64,000 nucleotides of DNA from the NCBI GenBank assembly GCA_016742175.1, contig JACVCH010000003.1, positions 1 to 64,000 of the forward strand, given 5' to 3'. The notes beneath the pieces were generated by a model. It was not told where the DNA came from. It ran no database searches and worked only from the letters and a program-made list of their open reading frames with translations. A program made the translations under genes and the position numbers. This document shows positions 37,663-46,693 of the stretch, piece by piece (the first letter of the stretch is position 1; each line of letters opens with the position of its first letter). Source of the DNA: Rhizobiaceae bacterium. GTDB taxonomy: Bacteria; Pseudomonadota; Alphaproteobacteria; Rhizobiales; Rhizobiaceae.

Positions 37663-38079
37663 ATGAGCAAGGCTATCGAGTCCGACTATATGCCATCCGA
37701 AGATGAGCCGTTCATGAACGAACGGCAGAAATCATACTTCCGGACCAAGCTCGTTTCTTGGAAGAACGACATTCTTCGTGAAGCGCGCGAGACGCTGGAC
37801 ATCCTGCAGCGCGAGAACGCCAACCACCCCGATCTCGCCGACCGCGCGTCGTCCGAAACGGATCGTGCGATCGAGCTTCGCGCCCGCGACCGGCAGCGCA
37901 AGCTGATCTCCAAGATCGATGCCGCGCTGCAGCGCATCGACGAGGGCACCTACGGCTATTGCGAGGAGACCGGCGAGCCGATCTCCCTGAAGCGCCTCGA
38001 CGCCCGCCCCATCGCGACTCTCTCGATCGAGGCGCAGGAACGCCACGAGCGCCGCGAGAAGGTCTACCGCGACGAGTAG
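37663..38079 (+). CDS. dksA: RNA polymerase-binding transcription factor DksA
   Basis: A 138-residue factor that binds the RNA polymerase secondary channel and, with ppGpp, adjusts rRNA and amino-acid promoters. It has the N-terminal helix, the coiled-coil domain (about 35-90) with the acidic tip in NHPDLADRASSETD, and the C-terminal zinc-finger region starting GYCEETGEPIS. Only the first zinc-ligand cysteine remains; the others are Thr, Arg and Ser. This is a cysteine-poor DksA, common in rhizobia. A GTG 3 codons upstream is an alternative start. Confidence 0.93.
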   Translation: MSKAIESDYMPSEDEPFMNERQKSYFRTKLVSWKNDILREARETLDILQRENANHPDLADRASSETDRAIELRARDRQRKLISKIDAALQRIDEGTYGYCEETGEPISLKRLDARPIATLSIEAQERHERREKVYRDE

Positions 38080-38082
38080 CGG

Positions 38083-38808
38083 TCAGCGCCGCTCCCGCGG
38101 CGCTTCGTTCAGCAGGCGATCCATCTCGTCCTCGATCGACGGCTCACGGCGCTGCGGTGCATCCGTCGTCTGGAAATCCCGTTCGAATTCGGAAACCATG
38201 GCCTCGTCGACGGTCGGCTCGCTGGCAGCGACGCGCTCGGCGACTGCCGGTTCCGTGCGCGGCTCGACGCGCGGCACAGCCGAGGGCGGCACCGGCGCAT
38301 AGGCGGGCTGCGGTGCAGGCGCCGGGGAGGGCGCCGGCGCGACGGGCTGGCGACGCTCGGCGGCCGGCGGCTCGACGGGGCGGCGAACCGGCGCCGGGCT
38401 CGGCTCGCGGTGATCGACGACGGGCGACGAGGCGACAGCGGGTTCGGCTCGCACCGGCTCGACATGACGCTCCGCGACGGGCGCAGCCGTCGCCGGCTGC
38501 GCGGCGCTGCGTCCCGGACCGGTGATGTTCTGCTCGATCACGATGTCGGTCGGCCCGCCGATCATGATCAGGTGCTCCACCTCGTCGCGGCGCACCAGCA
38601 CCAGCCGGCGCTGCGTGTCGACTTCGGCCGCGTCCATCACCGCCAGCCGGGATCGGTAGCTGCCGGACGAGGAGAACGAGCCGCCCGAGACCTTGCGGAC
38701 GATCTTGACGAGCAGCATGACGACGCCCAGCGCGACGAGCGCGACCAGCGTCCACATGATCGCATTGGCATAGCCCGGTCCCGCAATATCCTCAAACCAA
38801 GTCGGCAT
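38083..38808 (-). CDS. FliO/MopB-like membrane-anchored protein
   Basis: A 241-residue protein with one N-terminal membrane segment (about 17-38). A FliO-type domain follows (about 50-94), with RLAVMDAAEVDTQRRLVLVR and HLIMIGGPTDIVIEQ, then a long Pro/Ala/Arg-rich tail and an acidic C-terminus. FliO helps assemble the FliPQR core of the flagellar type III export gate. No other flagellar gene is in the window, so whether this is the functional FliO or a paralogue is open. It is convergent with dksA (3 bases between the stops) and divergent from cckA. Confidence 0.6.
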   Translation of the reverse strand: MPTWFEDIAGPGYANAIMWTLVALVALGVVMLLVKIVRKVSGGSFSSSGSYRSRLAVMDAAEVDTQRRLVLVRRDEVEHLIMIGGPTDIVIEQNITGPGRSAAQPATAAPVAERHVEPVRAEPAVASSPVVDHREPSPAPVRRPVEPPAAERRQPVAPAPSPAPAPQPAYAPVPPSAVPRVEPRTEPAVAERVAASEPTVDEAMVSEFERDFQTTDAPQRREPSIEDEMDRLLNEAPRERR

Positions 38809-38994
38809 GTTCGCTCTCCACTCCTGAATGCTGCATAAGCAGTCGCTAAACCCCGCAACGCATCAGGCGTCAAGCGGTTGCGTCGAGACTGGAACGAGGC
38901 TTTCCGCGCCGCCCCCGCGTCCTTGCGGCTTCGCGCCGCGATGATGTATGCCGGTGTCATCTCGAATGATCCGATCGGTTGGGGGACCGCCTTG

Positions 38995-41577
38995 ATGGCG
39001 CAGAAGAATGGCGGCGAGCTCAATCCGGCGCCGATCGTGGACCAGGATGTCCGCCTGTCGACCCTGTCGCGGCTGATCGGCTTCATCATCGCGCTCGTCA
39101 TCTGCGCCGTCGTGCTCATCGTCTTCAACGACCTGCTGAGCCCGAACACGCTTCTGGGCCTTCTCGGCGTCCTCGCCATGATCGGCGTCGGCTTCCTGTT
39201 CGCCGCCGCCATCGGCTTCGTGCATCTGGCAGGCCGCTCCACCTCCGACAGCCTGTCGCGCGCGCTGATCGACAGTTCGGCCGAGGGCACCGTCGTCACC
39301 GACGCCAAGGGCCGTATCCTCTATGCGAACCGCGCCTATGCCGACCTGACCGGCGCCACGTCGCCGGAGGAAACGCGCACCATCGAGGCGCTTCTCGCCG
39401 ACAGCCCGGAAGCCGCGCAGGTCATCTACAAGCTCGCGACCGCGATCCGCGACGGTCGCAACGCCGACGGCGAGTTCCGCCTGCCGCGTCCGCTGCGCGC
39501 CGGCGGGGAAGGCGGCGCGCGCTGGTATCGCGCCTCGGCCCGCACCTTCCGCATCCCCGAAATGCGCCAGCCGGCAGCCCTGTGGACGCTGGTCGACATC
39601 TCGCAGGAGCGCGCCGAGCAGGAGCGCTTCTTCCTCGATCTGCAAAAGGCAATCGACCATCTCGACCATGCGCCCGCCGGCTTCTTCGCGTCGGATGCCT
39701 CCGGCCGCCTGACCTATCTCAACGCCACGCTCGCCGACTGGCTCGGCATCGACCTCGCCAACTTCGTACCCGGCTCCATCCGCCTCGCGCAGATCGTTGC
39801 CGGCGACGGCATGGCGCTGCTCTCCTCGGTTAAGGCCGAACCCGGCTCGACGCGCGACGCGGTCGTCGATCTCGATTTGATGGCGGTCTCCGGCGCGGCG
39901 ATCCCCGTGCGCATCATGCACCGGGTGGCCAGTTCGCGCGACGGTGTCGCCGGCACCAGCCGCACCATCGTCCTCAACCGCGCCGAAGGCACCGACTCGT
40001 CCGCCGAACTGCGCGCCTCCGAAATCCGCTTCACGCGCTTCTTCAATTCGACGCCGATGGCGATTGCCGGCATCGACGGCGAAGGCCGCATCCTGCGCAC
40101 CAACGCGCCCTTCCTGTCGCTCTTTTCCAGCGTCGTCGACCGCGACGCGATCGACGGCCGCGCGCCGCTCGCCCGCGTCATCCACGCGCGCAACCAGGAC
40201 GCGTTCCGCGCCGCGCTCGAAGCCGCCAAGCAGGGCCAGGCCGACATCGCGCCGATCGACACCGTCCTTCCGGGCAACGAGGAGCGCTACCTGCGCTTCT
40301 ACGTCAACGCCGTCGCCGATGCCGGCGGCGAGGACGGCGCCGAGGAAGCCGCGATCGTCTATGCCGTCGAGACCACCGAGCAGAAGGCGCTCGAAGGCCA
40401 GATGGCGCAGAGCCAGAAGATGCAGGCCGTCGGCCAGCTCGCCGGCGGCATCGCGCATGATTTCAACAACGTGCTCACCGCCATCATCATGGCGTCCGAC
40501 CTTCTCCTGACGAGCCACCGTCCGTCGGACCCGTCCTTCGCCGACATCATGAACATCAAGCAGAACGCCAACCGCGCGGCCTCTCTGGTGCGCCAGCTTC
40601 TTGCCTTCTCGCGCAAGCAGACGCTGCGCCCGGAAGTGCTGAACCTCACTGACGTCCTCGCCGATCTGCGCATGCTGCTCGTCCGCCTCGTCGGCAAGGA
40701 CATCCAGCTTTCCGTCGAGCATGGCCGCGACCTGTGGCCCGTCAAGGCCGATATCGGCCAGTTCGAGCAGGTCGTGGTCAACCTCGCGGTCAACGCGCGC
40801 GACGCGATGCCCGAGGGCGGCATGCTCGCGGTGCGCACGCGCAACGTCCAGGCCGCCGATTGCGCCGCCTTCGGCTACCGCGAACTCGCGCCGGCCGACT
40901 ACGTGATGGTCGAGGTCGAGGATTCGGGCACCGGGATTCCGCCCGAAGTCATCTCGAAGATCTTCGAGCCCTTCTTCACCACCAAGGAAGTCGGCAAGGG
41001 CACCGGCCTCGGCCTCTCGATGGTCTACGGCATCATCAAGCAGACCGGCGGCTACATCTACTGCGACTCGGAGGAGGGCACCGGCACCATTTTCCGCATC
41101 TTCCTGCCGCGCCATGTCGCGACCAGGAGCGAGGCGGCGGCCGCAGAGGCCGCGGCCGAGCAGGCGCCCGCGGCAAAGCAGAACGGCGCGGCCAAGGATC
41201 TCTCCGGTACCGCGACCGTCCTTCTGGTGGAGGACGAGGATGCCGTGCGCATGGGCGGCGTCAGGGCGCTCTCGTCGCGCGGCTACACCGTCCACGAAGC
41301 CTCCTCGGGCGTCGAGGCGCTCGAAATCTTCCACGAACTCGAAGGCAAGGTCGACATCGTCGTCTCCGACGTCGTCATGCCCGAAATGGACGGGCCGACG
41401 CTGCTCGGCGAATTGTTGAAGATCCAGCCCGACATCAAGTTCGTCTTCGTGTCGGGCTATGCCGAGGACGCCTTCGCCCGGAACCTGCCGGCGGAGGCGA
41501 AATTCGGTTTCCTGCCCAAGCCCTTCTCGCTCAAGCAACTCGCCACCGTGGTCAAGGACATGCTCGACCAGCCGTAG
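38995..41577 (+). CDS. cckA: Hybrid histidine kinase CckA, cell-cycle regulator
   Basis: An 860-residue kinase that feeds the ChpT-CtrA phosphorelay in alphaproteobacteria. Two membrane segments lie near the N-terminus (about 28-50 and 55-80). Three PAS-type sensor domains span about 100-470. The HisKA domain has the phospho-acceptor in [10 protein letters not shown], and the HATPase domain has [10 protein letters not shown] and GTGLGLSMV. The C-terminal receiver has its Asp in [12 protein letters not shown]. The frame is open to 38878 via a TTG; I start at the ATG at 38995 because it has a GGGGGA-type ribosome-binding site and the usual N-terminus. CckA is essential in Caulobacter and Brucella. 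Confidence 0.93.
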   Translation: MAQKNGGELNPAPIVDQDVRLSTLSRLIGFIIALVICAVVLIVFNDLLSPNTLLGLLGVLAMIGVGFLFAAAIGFVHLAGRSTSDSLSRALIDSSAEGTVVTDAKGRILYANRAYADLTGATSPEETRTIEALLADSPEAAQVIYKLATAIRDGRNADGEFRLPRPLRAGGEGGARWYRASARTFRIPEMRQPAALWTLVDISQERAEQERFFLDLQKAIDHLDHAPAGFFASDASGRLTYLNATLADWLGIDLANFVPGSIRLAQIVAGDGMALLSSVKAEPGSTRDAVVDLDLMAVSGAAIPVRIMHRVASSRDGVAGTSRTIVLNRAEGTDSSAELRASEIRFTRFFNSTPMAIAGIDGEGRILRTNAPFLSLFSSVVDRDAIDGRAPLARVIHARNQDAFRAALEAAKQGQADIAPIDTVLPGNEERYLRFYVNAVADAGGEDGAEEAAIVYAVETTEQKALEGQMAQSQKMQAVGQLAGGIAHDFNNVLTAIIMASDLLLTSHRPSDPSFADIMNIKQNANRAASLVRQLLAFSRKQTLRPEVLNLTDVLADLRMLLVRLVGKDIQLSVEHGRDLWPVKADIGQFEQVVVNLAVNARDAMPEGGMLAVRTRNVQAADCAAFGYRELAPADYVMVEVEDSGTGIPPEVISKIFEPFFTTKEVGKGTGLGLSMVYGIIKQTGGYIYCDSEEGTGTIFRIFLPRHVATRSEAAAAEAAAEQAPAAKQNGAAKDLSGTATVLLVEDEDAVRMGGVRALSSRGYTVHEASSGVEALEIFHELEGKVDIVVSDVVMPEMDGPTLLGELLKIQPDIKFVFVSGYAEDAFARNLPAEAKFGFLPKPFSLKQLATVVKDMLDQP

Positions 41578-41579
41578 GG

Positions 41580-41900
41580 CTATTCGGGCATCTTCACCGT
41601 CACCTCGATCGATTCGTACCAGGCCGCCACGTCGGCGATCTGCTCGTCGGTCAAATCCTTGACGACGACCGTCATCATCGCGTTCTCGCGCTTGCCGTCC
41701 TTGAACGCCTTGAGCTGCGTCGAAAGATAGCCCGCGCTTTCGCCGGCAAGGTTGGGCGCGATCGGCAGTTTTGCGATCCCGTCGATGCCGTGGCAGGCCT
41801 GGCAACGCGCCGCGACCTTGCGCCCCGCCGCCGGATCGGCGGCCAGCGCGCCGGTCGCCAAGATGCCGAGCGCGCCGGCGATCAGAATTGCAGTCTTCAT
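41580..41900 (-). CDS. Periplasmic class I cytochrome c
   Basis: A 106-residue protein with a signal peptide (MKTAILIAGALGILATGALA) and one haem-binding CQACH motif (about residues 33-37). The likely sixth ligand is Met in the ENAMMTVVV stretch near residue 80. Small periplasmic cytochromes of this kind accept electrons from PQQ or flavin dehydrogenases. It lies 70 bases after the PQQ-type dehydrogenase on the same strand, which makes that enzyme the obvious partner; the GMC oxidoreductase at 44883-46454 is another possibility. Confidence 0.9.
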   Translation of the reverse strand: MKTAILIAGALGILATGALAADPAAGRKVAARCQACHGIDGIAKLPIAPNLAGESAGYLSTQLKAFKDGKRENAMMTVVVKDLTDEQIADVAAWYESIEVTVKMPE

Positions 41901-41970
41901 GGATGCTCCTGGAAATCCGTGCGTCCGAACCTCCCGGGTGCGATTGCCCGGGAGGTCGCGGTGCCCTTGG

Positions 41971-43221
41971 TCAGTTGTCGTAGGAAATGCGGTAGATCGC
42001 GCCGACGAGGTCGTCGGAAACGAGGATCGAGCCGTCGCGCAACTGCGCCACGTCGACGGGCCGGCCGAGATATTCGCCGTTCTCGTCGAGCCAGCCTTCG
42101 GCGAAGACTTCCGTCTCACCCGCGCTGCCGTCCTCGTTGACGGCGGTGAACATCACCAGCGCGCCGACGGGTTCGGTCCGGTTCCACGAGCCGTGCTGGG
42201 CGGAGAAGATGCCGCCGCGATACTTCTCGGGGAACTGGTTGCCCGAATAGAAGGTCATGCCGAGATCGGCCGCATGCGCCGTCATCTCGACAGCGGGCGC
42301 GATCACGCCGGCCGGCGGTTCTTCGCTTTTGTATTCATTGGTGCGGATTGAGCCGCCGCCGAACCAGGGGAAGCCGAAATGCTGGCCGGCCTCGGTCTGC
42401 CGGTTGAGTTCGCCGGGCGGAATGTCGTCGCCCATGCCGTCGACCTGGTTGTCGGTGAACCACAATTCGCCGTTGGCCGGGTTGAAGTCGTGGCCGACCG
42501 AGTTGCGCACGCCGTGCGTATAGACCTCGCGGCCCTTGCCGTCCTGGCCGACGCGGATGATGCCGCCGATGCCCTCGCGCTCGTAGAGTTCCTTCTTCTC
42601 GGGCGGCGGCACGTTGAAGGGCTGGCCGAGCGAGATGTAGAGCTTGCCGTCCGGCCCAACGCGGCAGACGCGCGCGGTGTGGTTGTAGGAAACCTCCGAT
42701 TCCGGCACCAGCGTCTCCATCACCTTGAAGGCGGCGACGTCGGGGCTCTCATAGAAGAATTCGGCGGCGGGGTAGGAGAGAACGCGGTTCTGCTCGGCGA
42801 TGTAGAGCACGCCCTCCGGCGAGAAGCAGGGCCCGTTGGGGATCGCCATCGCGAGCGAGGGCGCGAAGTCCTTGACCTCGTCGGCCACGCGGTCCTTGTC
42901 GCGGTCGGTCACGGCCCAGACCTTGGTCTTGCGCGTGCCCACGAAGGTGACGATGCCCTGCGGGCCGACGGCCATGTGCCGTGCATCCGGCACGATCGCG
43001 TAGAGCTCGATCTTGAAGCCGCTCGGCACCCGCACCTTCTCGAGAATGCGGCCGATGGCCTCGGCCTTCTCGCCGCCCTGTTCGATGACCTCGAACTCGC
43101 TCGTTCCCGTCGTCTGGAAATTGCTGAGCCGCTCGAGGTTGGAATCCTGCGTCTGTGCAAAGGCAAAGGTCGATGTGCTCACCGTCAGCATCGCTGCGGC
43201 GAGCAGTCTTGTTTTATTCAT
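41971..43221 (-). CDS. PQQ-dependent sugar dehydrogenase of the GSDH/sorbosone dehydrogenase family
   Basis: A 416-residue periplasmic protein with a signal peptide (MNKTRLLAAAMLTVSTSTFA). The mature part is a six-bladed beta-propeller of the soluble glucose/sorbosone dehydrogenase family, with signatures GVRNSVGHDFNP and DIPPGELN. Soluble glucose dehydrogenase and L-sorbosone dehydrogenase oxidise sugars with PQQ, but many members have unknown substrates, and no PQQ synthesis genes are in the window. It has a GGGAGGAAG ribosome-binding site and is followed by the cytochrome c gene. A palindrome lies 60 bases upstream. Confidence 0.87.
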   Translation of the reverse strand: MNKTRLLAAAMLTVSTSTFAFAQTQDSNLERLSNFQTTGTSEFEVIEQGGEKAEAIGRILEKVRVPSGFKIELYAIVPDARHMAVGPQGIVTFVGTRKTKVWAVTDRDKDRVADEVKDFAPSLAMAIPNGPCFSPEGVLYIAEQNRVLSYPAAEFFYESPDVAAFKVMETLVPESEVSYNHTARVCRVGPDGKLYISLGQPFNVPPPEKKELYEREGIGGIIRVGQDGKGREVYTHGVRNSVGHDFNPANGELWFTDNQVDGMGDDIPPGELNRQTEAGQHFGFPWFGGGSIRTNEYKSEEPPAGVIAPAVEMTAHAADLGMTFYSGNQFPEKYRGGIFSAQHGSWNRTEPVGALVMFTAVNEDGSAGETEVFAEGWLDENGEYLGRPVDVAQLRDGSILVSDDLVGAIYRISYDN

Positions 43222-43278
43222 GGCTTCCTCCCAGAATTACCTTACGGGAGGAAGATCAGACCCGGCGGATCAACAGTG

Positions 43279-43296
43279 GTGGTAGCCGGCTACTAC
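43279..43296. promoter_or_regulatory. Palindrome upstream of the PQQ-type dehydrogenase gene
   Basis: The 12-base core GTAGCCGGCTAC (43282-43293) is a perfect palindrome, and it extends to 18 bases (43279-43296) with one mismatched pair. It sits between the RHH gene stop and the dehydrogenase start, a sensible operator position. The absence of a loop argues against an RNA hairpin. Confidence 0.4.
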
Positions 43297-43303
43297 ACGA
43301 AAA

Positions 43304-43609
43304 TTATGCCGCCTCGTGCCGCAGCGCTTCCAGTTCCGCGTCCTGCGGGCGGTGGCCGCGCAGATAGAGCGCGCATGTCGTCCGCAGCATGGAGGCGAAA
43401 TTCGGGATCTCGCCATTGATCTCGATCGCCTCGTCATAGAGCTTCGACAGGAACTTCGGCGTCGACAGGCCTTGGCTCAACGCGATCTCGTCCAGCAGCA
43501 GCCAGAACGTGGCCTCCAGTTGAATGCTGGTCGAATGGCCGCCGATCCGCACCGAGCGGTTGACCGGCCGATAGCCCTCCGGATCTTGTCCGGCAAACAC
43601 CCTGCACAT
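43304..43609 (-). CDS. Ribbon-helix-helix (RHH_4) domain protein
   Basis: A 101-residue protein. The ribbon-helix-helix stretch NRSVRIGGHSTSIQLEATFW is at about residues 18-37, followed by a helical region (LLLDEIALSQGL, residues 38-49). The RHH_4 family is common in alphaproteobacteria and binds DNA as a dimer, but targets are mostly unknown. The gene is upstream of the sugar-dehydrogenase gene on the same strand with an intervening palindrome, so regulation of that gene is possible. About 219 bases separate it from the divergent VOC gene, in which nothing else was recognised. Confidence 0.83.
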   Translation of the reverse strand: MCRVFAGQDPEGYRPVNRSVRIGGHSTSIQLEATFWLLLDEIALSQGLSTPKFLSKLYDEAIEINGEIPNFASMLRTTCALYLRGHRPQDAELEALRHEAA

Positions 43610-43828
43610 GGCATCATCCTCCGCGACATTGTTTTTCTTAGTTGTCCAAACCCAACGTAGCGAGCGCGCCGACCCGCAATTTTTCCAGTTTCCGGGAAGG
43701 TCGGTGCGAGAGCAAGTCGTACTTTAGCACGGCGATTCTCCGTCCGCTTCATCCGTAGTAGCCCGCTGCCACCACACCCCGTCCGGAGGGACCATAATCC
43801 TATCCACAGCAACGATGCGGAGGCCGAT

Positions 43829-44224
43829 TTGGCGAAGGCAATCCATTCGATGATCCGGGTTCTGGAGGAGAAGCGGTCGATCGATTTCTACAGGACGGCC
43901 TTCGGGCTCGACATTGCCGACCGGCTCGATTTCGAGACGTTCACGCTCGTCTATCTGCGCAATGCGGATGCCGATTTCGAGGTCGAGCTGACGATCAACA
44001 AGGGCCGGACGGACCCCTACGATCTCGGCGACGGCTACGGCCACATCGCCTTTTGCGTCGCCGATCTCGACGCCGAGCATGCCCGCTTCAAGGCGAGCGA
44101 TCTCGCCCCGCGCGACATCGTCGAGTTCAAGAACGAGGGGCAGCTCATCGCCCGTTTCTTCTTCGTCGCCGATCCCGACGGATACAAGATCGAGGTGCTG
44201 CAACGACACGGACGTTTCAAGTGA
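43829..44224 (+). CDS. VOC-superfamily protein, lactoylglutathione-lyase-like
   Basis: A 131-residue protein with the paired beta-alpha-beta-beta-beta fold of glyoxalase I (MIRVLEEKRSIDFYRTAFGL, and VADPDGYKIEVLQ at the end). Candidate metal ligands are His7, Glu53, His71 and Glu118, which matches the glyoxalase I set. Glyoxalase I converts methylglyoxal-glutathione to lactoylglutathione. It starts at TTG 43829 with a GCGGAGG ribosome-binding site 5 bases upstream; no ATG is available. It is 78 bases before the small-subunit gene and may be co-transcribed with it. Confidence 0.86.
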   Translation: MAKAIHSMIRVLEEKRSIDFYRTAFGLDIADRLDFETFTLVYLRNADADFEVELTINKGRTDPYDLGDGYGHIAFCVADLDAEHARFKASDLAPRDIVEFKNEGQLIARFFFVADPDGYKIEVLQRHGRFK

Positions 44225-44302
44225 TCTGAGGGGCCGCGCGGGGAGGCGGGGCCCGAGCCAGTCAATCGCGCCACGCGCGACCAGCAAGCCAGGGAGGAAA
44301 CC

Positions 44303-44833
44303 ATGGTTACAGTCTATCAAAGAGAGCCCGCTCTTTCGCGGCGGGCATTGCTGAAGGGCAGCGGCGCCGCCCTCGTCCTCGTCGTGACGGGCAGCGCCGT
44401 CATCAGTCCGCAGCAGGCCTGGGGCATGGAGCCCGCGGCCCTGAAGCCGGAGACAATGGCGACGCTCGTCCAGATGGCGCGCGACGTCTATCCGCACGAT
44501 CATGTCGCCGAGCGCTTCTACGCCATCGCCATGAAGGACCACGACACCAAGGCCGGCAGCGACGCGGCCCACAAGGAGCTGATCGAAGCCGGCATTGCCG
44601 ATCTCGACCAGCGCGCGGGCGAGGGCGGCTATCGCGGCGTCGGCTGGGAGGAGGACCGCGTAAAGCTGCTCCAGGCCGTCGAGACGACCCCCTTCTTCCA
44701 GGCGGTGCGCGGCGGGATGGTGGTCGGCCTCTACAACCAGAAGGAACTGTGGCCGCTGTTTGGCTACGAGGGCGAGTCGTTCTCGCAGGGCGGGTATCTG
44801 ACCCGCGGCTTCGACGACATCGAGTGGCTCTGA
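44303..44833 (+). CDS. Tat-exported small subunit of a GMC dehydrogenase (gluconate 2-dehydrogenase subunit 3-like)
   Basis: A 176-residue protein with a twin-arginine signal peptide (SRRALLKGSGAALVLVVTG, about residues 12-30). The mature part resembles the subunit 3 family of gluconate 2-dehydrogenase and fructose/sorbitol dehydrogenases (MARDVYPHDHVAERFYA; NQKELWPLFGYEG near the C-terminus). Such subunits accompany an FAD-containing GMC large subunit and often carry the only export signal. A GGGAGG ribosome-binding site precedes the ATG, and the GMC gene starts 49 bases downstream. Confidence 0.85.
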   Translation: MVTVYQREPALSRRALLKGSGAALVLVVTGSAVISPQQAWGMEPAALKPETMATLVQMARDVYPHDHVAERFYAIAMKDHDTKAGSDAAHKELIEAGIADLDQRAGEGGYRGVGWEEDRVKLLQAVETTPFFQAVRGGMVVGLYNQKELWPLFGYEGESFSQGGYLTRGFDDIEWL

Positions 44834-44882
44834 CCCGCTCGCCCCGACCATTCAGCCATCGACAGGTTTCCGGGAGGATATC

Positions 44883-46454
44883 ATGCCTGCTCCTTATGCA
44901 CTTACCGACGACTCCGTCGTCGTCATCATCGGTTCGGGCGCCGGCGGCGGAACGCTGGCCAACGAACTCGCCCAGAAGGGCGTCGACGTGGTCGTGCTCG
45001 AAGCCGGACCGCGCATCGAATACGAGGACTTCATCAACGACGAGTGGGACAGTTTCGGTCAGCTCGCCTGGCTCGACAACCGCACCACGTCGGGCGACTG
45101 GCGCGTCTCGAAGGACTTTCCAAACCTGCCGGCCTGGATCGTCAAGGCCGTCGGCGGCACGACGACCCATTGGGCCGGCGCTTCGCTGCGCTTCCAGGAG
45201 CACGAGTTCAAGACGCTGACGAATTACGGCCCGGTCGAAGGCGCCAACCTCCTCGACTGGCCGATCACGCTCGCCGATCTCGAGCCCTATTACGCCAGGG
45301 CCGAGGACAAGATGGGCGTCACCCGCACCAACGGGATCGAAGGCCTGCCGGGCAACAACAACTTCAAGATCCTGAAGGCCGGCGCCGACAAGCTCGGCTA
45401 CACGGAATGCCACACCGGCAACATGGCCATCAATTCCGACTTCCGCGACGACCGCATGGGCTGCCAGCAGACCGGCTTCTGCTTCCAGGGCTGCAAATGG
45501 GGCGCGAAATGGTCGACGCTCTACACCGAAATCCCCAAGGGCGAGGCGACCGGCAAACTGGAGGTCCGCCCCGACAGCCATGTCGTCAAGATCGAGCACG
45601 ACGATTCGGGCAAGGTGACCGGCGTCGTCTATGCCGACAAGGACGGCAATCTGCAGGAACAGAAGGCCCGCATCGTCGCCGTCGCCGGCAATTCCATCGA
45701 AAGCCCGCGCCTGCTTCTCAACTCGGCCTCGTCGAAGTATCCGGACGGGCTCGCCAACTCCTCGGGCCAGGTGGGCAAAAATTACATGCGCCACACGACC
45801 GGCTCGGTCTATGCCGTCTTCGACCAGCCGGTCCACTTCTACCGCGGCACGACCATGGCCGGCATCATCCGCGACGAAGCCCGGCACGATCCCTCGCGCG
45901 GCTTCGTCGGCGGCTACGAGCTCGAAACGCTGGCGCTCGGCCTGCCCTTCATGGCCGCCTTCCTCAATCCGGGCGGCTGGGGCCGCTCCTTCACCTCGGC
46001 GCTCGACAAATACGATCACATGGCCGGCATGTGGATCGTCGGCGAGGACATGCCGCAGGAGAACAACCGGATCACGCTCCATGCCGAGTTGAAGGACAAA
46101 TACGGCATGCCGGTCCCGGACGTGGCCTTCACCGACCACCCCAACGACACCGCCATGCGCGACCACGCCTACAAGCAGGGTACGGCGCTATACGCAGCGG
46201 TGGGCGCGACCCGCTCCTTCCCGACCCCGCCCTATCCCTCGACCCACAATCTGGGCACGAACCGGATGAGCGAGAAGCCGGAAGACGGCGTCGTCAACCA
46301 GTGGGGCCAGACGCACGACATACCGAACCTGTTCGTCTCCGACGGCAGCCAGTTCACGACCGGCGGAGCCGAGAATCCCACGCTGACGATCGTCACGCTC
46401 GCGATCCGTCAGGCCGAGCACATCGCAAAGGAAATGTCGTCGGGCGCGATCTGA
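44883..46454 (+). CDS. GMC-family FAD-dependent oxidoreductase, large subunit
   Basis: A 523-residue flavoprotein. The N-terminal FAD-binding motif GSGAGGGTLA lies at about residues 17-26 (after VVVIIG), VVLEAGPRIEY follows, and the C-terminal GMC domain contains THNLGTNRMS and the substrate-site region ENPTLTIVTLAIRQAEH. It resembles the large subunits of membrane-bound gluconate, sorbitol and fructose dehydrogenases. It has no signal peptide of its own, so export would have to be as a complex with the Tat-signal small subunit encoded just upstream. The substrate is unknown. A GGGAGG ribosome-binding site precedes it and a strong terminator follows. Confidence 0.9.
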   Translation: MPAPYALTDDSVVVIIGSGAGGGTLANELAQKGVDVVVLEAGPRIEYEDFINDEWDSFGQLAWLDNRTTSGDWRVSKDFPNLPAWIVKAVGGTTTHWAGASLRFQEHEFKTLTNYGPVEGANLLDWPITLADLEPYYARAEDKMGVTRTNGIEGLPGNNNFKILKAGADKLGYTECHTGNMAINSDFRDDRMGCQQTGFCFQGCKWGAKWSTLYTEIPKGEATGKLEVRPDSHVVKIEHDDSGKVTGVVYADKDGNLQEQKARIVAVAGNSIESPRLLLNSASSKYPDGLANSSGQVGKNYMRHTTGSVYAVFDQPVHFYRGTTMAGIIRDEARHDPSRGFVGGYELETLALGLPFMAAFLNPGGWGRSFTSALDKYDHMAGMWIVGEDMPQENNRITLHAELKDKYGMPVPDVAFTDHPNDTAMRDHAYKQGTALYAAVGATRSFPTPPYPSTHNLGTNRMSEKPEDGVVNQWGQTHDIPNLFVSDGSQFTTGGAENPTLTIVTLAIRQAEHIAKEMSSGAI

Positions 46455-46476
46455 TCCCATCATCCCCCGCGGACTC

Positions 46477-46510
46477 GGGCGATATCGCATGTCGATATCG
46501 CCCTTTTTTT
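46477..46510 (+). terminator. Rho-independent terminator after the GMC oxidoreductase gene
   Basis: A perfect 11-bp stem, GGGCGATATCG (46477-46487) with CGATATCGCCC (46493-46503), a 5-base loop and a run of seven T. It ends the VOC/small subunit/GMC transcript. Confidence 0.92.
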
Positions 46511-46693
46511 GTGCAAAAAACACACTCTTTCGCAAGCGCACACGATTTCATCAGACTCCTAAATCGGCTGCGCAGATAATCCGCAACATCTGTCCTGTCG
46601 ACTGATCCGCCTCCGCCGCAACTCTTGCGCTACACGCGCCAAGTGCTTGAATCGAAACCGATACATGGAGGCATCTCAACAACGCCCTTCGCT

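Noticed and set aside
38863-41805. A 980-codon open frame on the minus strand opposite cckA
   Set aside because: It is an Arg/His/Asp-rich shadow without any motif and covers all catalytic motifs of cckA, which is coded on the plus strand.
46511-46690. NtrC-type enhancer sites before urtA
   Set aside because: GTGC/GCAC-like half sites are present, but none forms a convincing TGCAC-N-GTGCA pair, so no site is reported.
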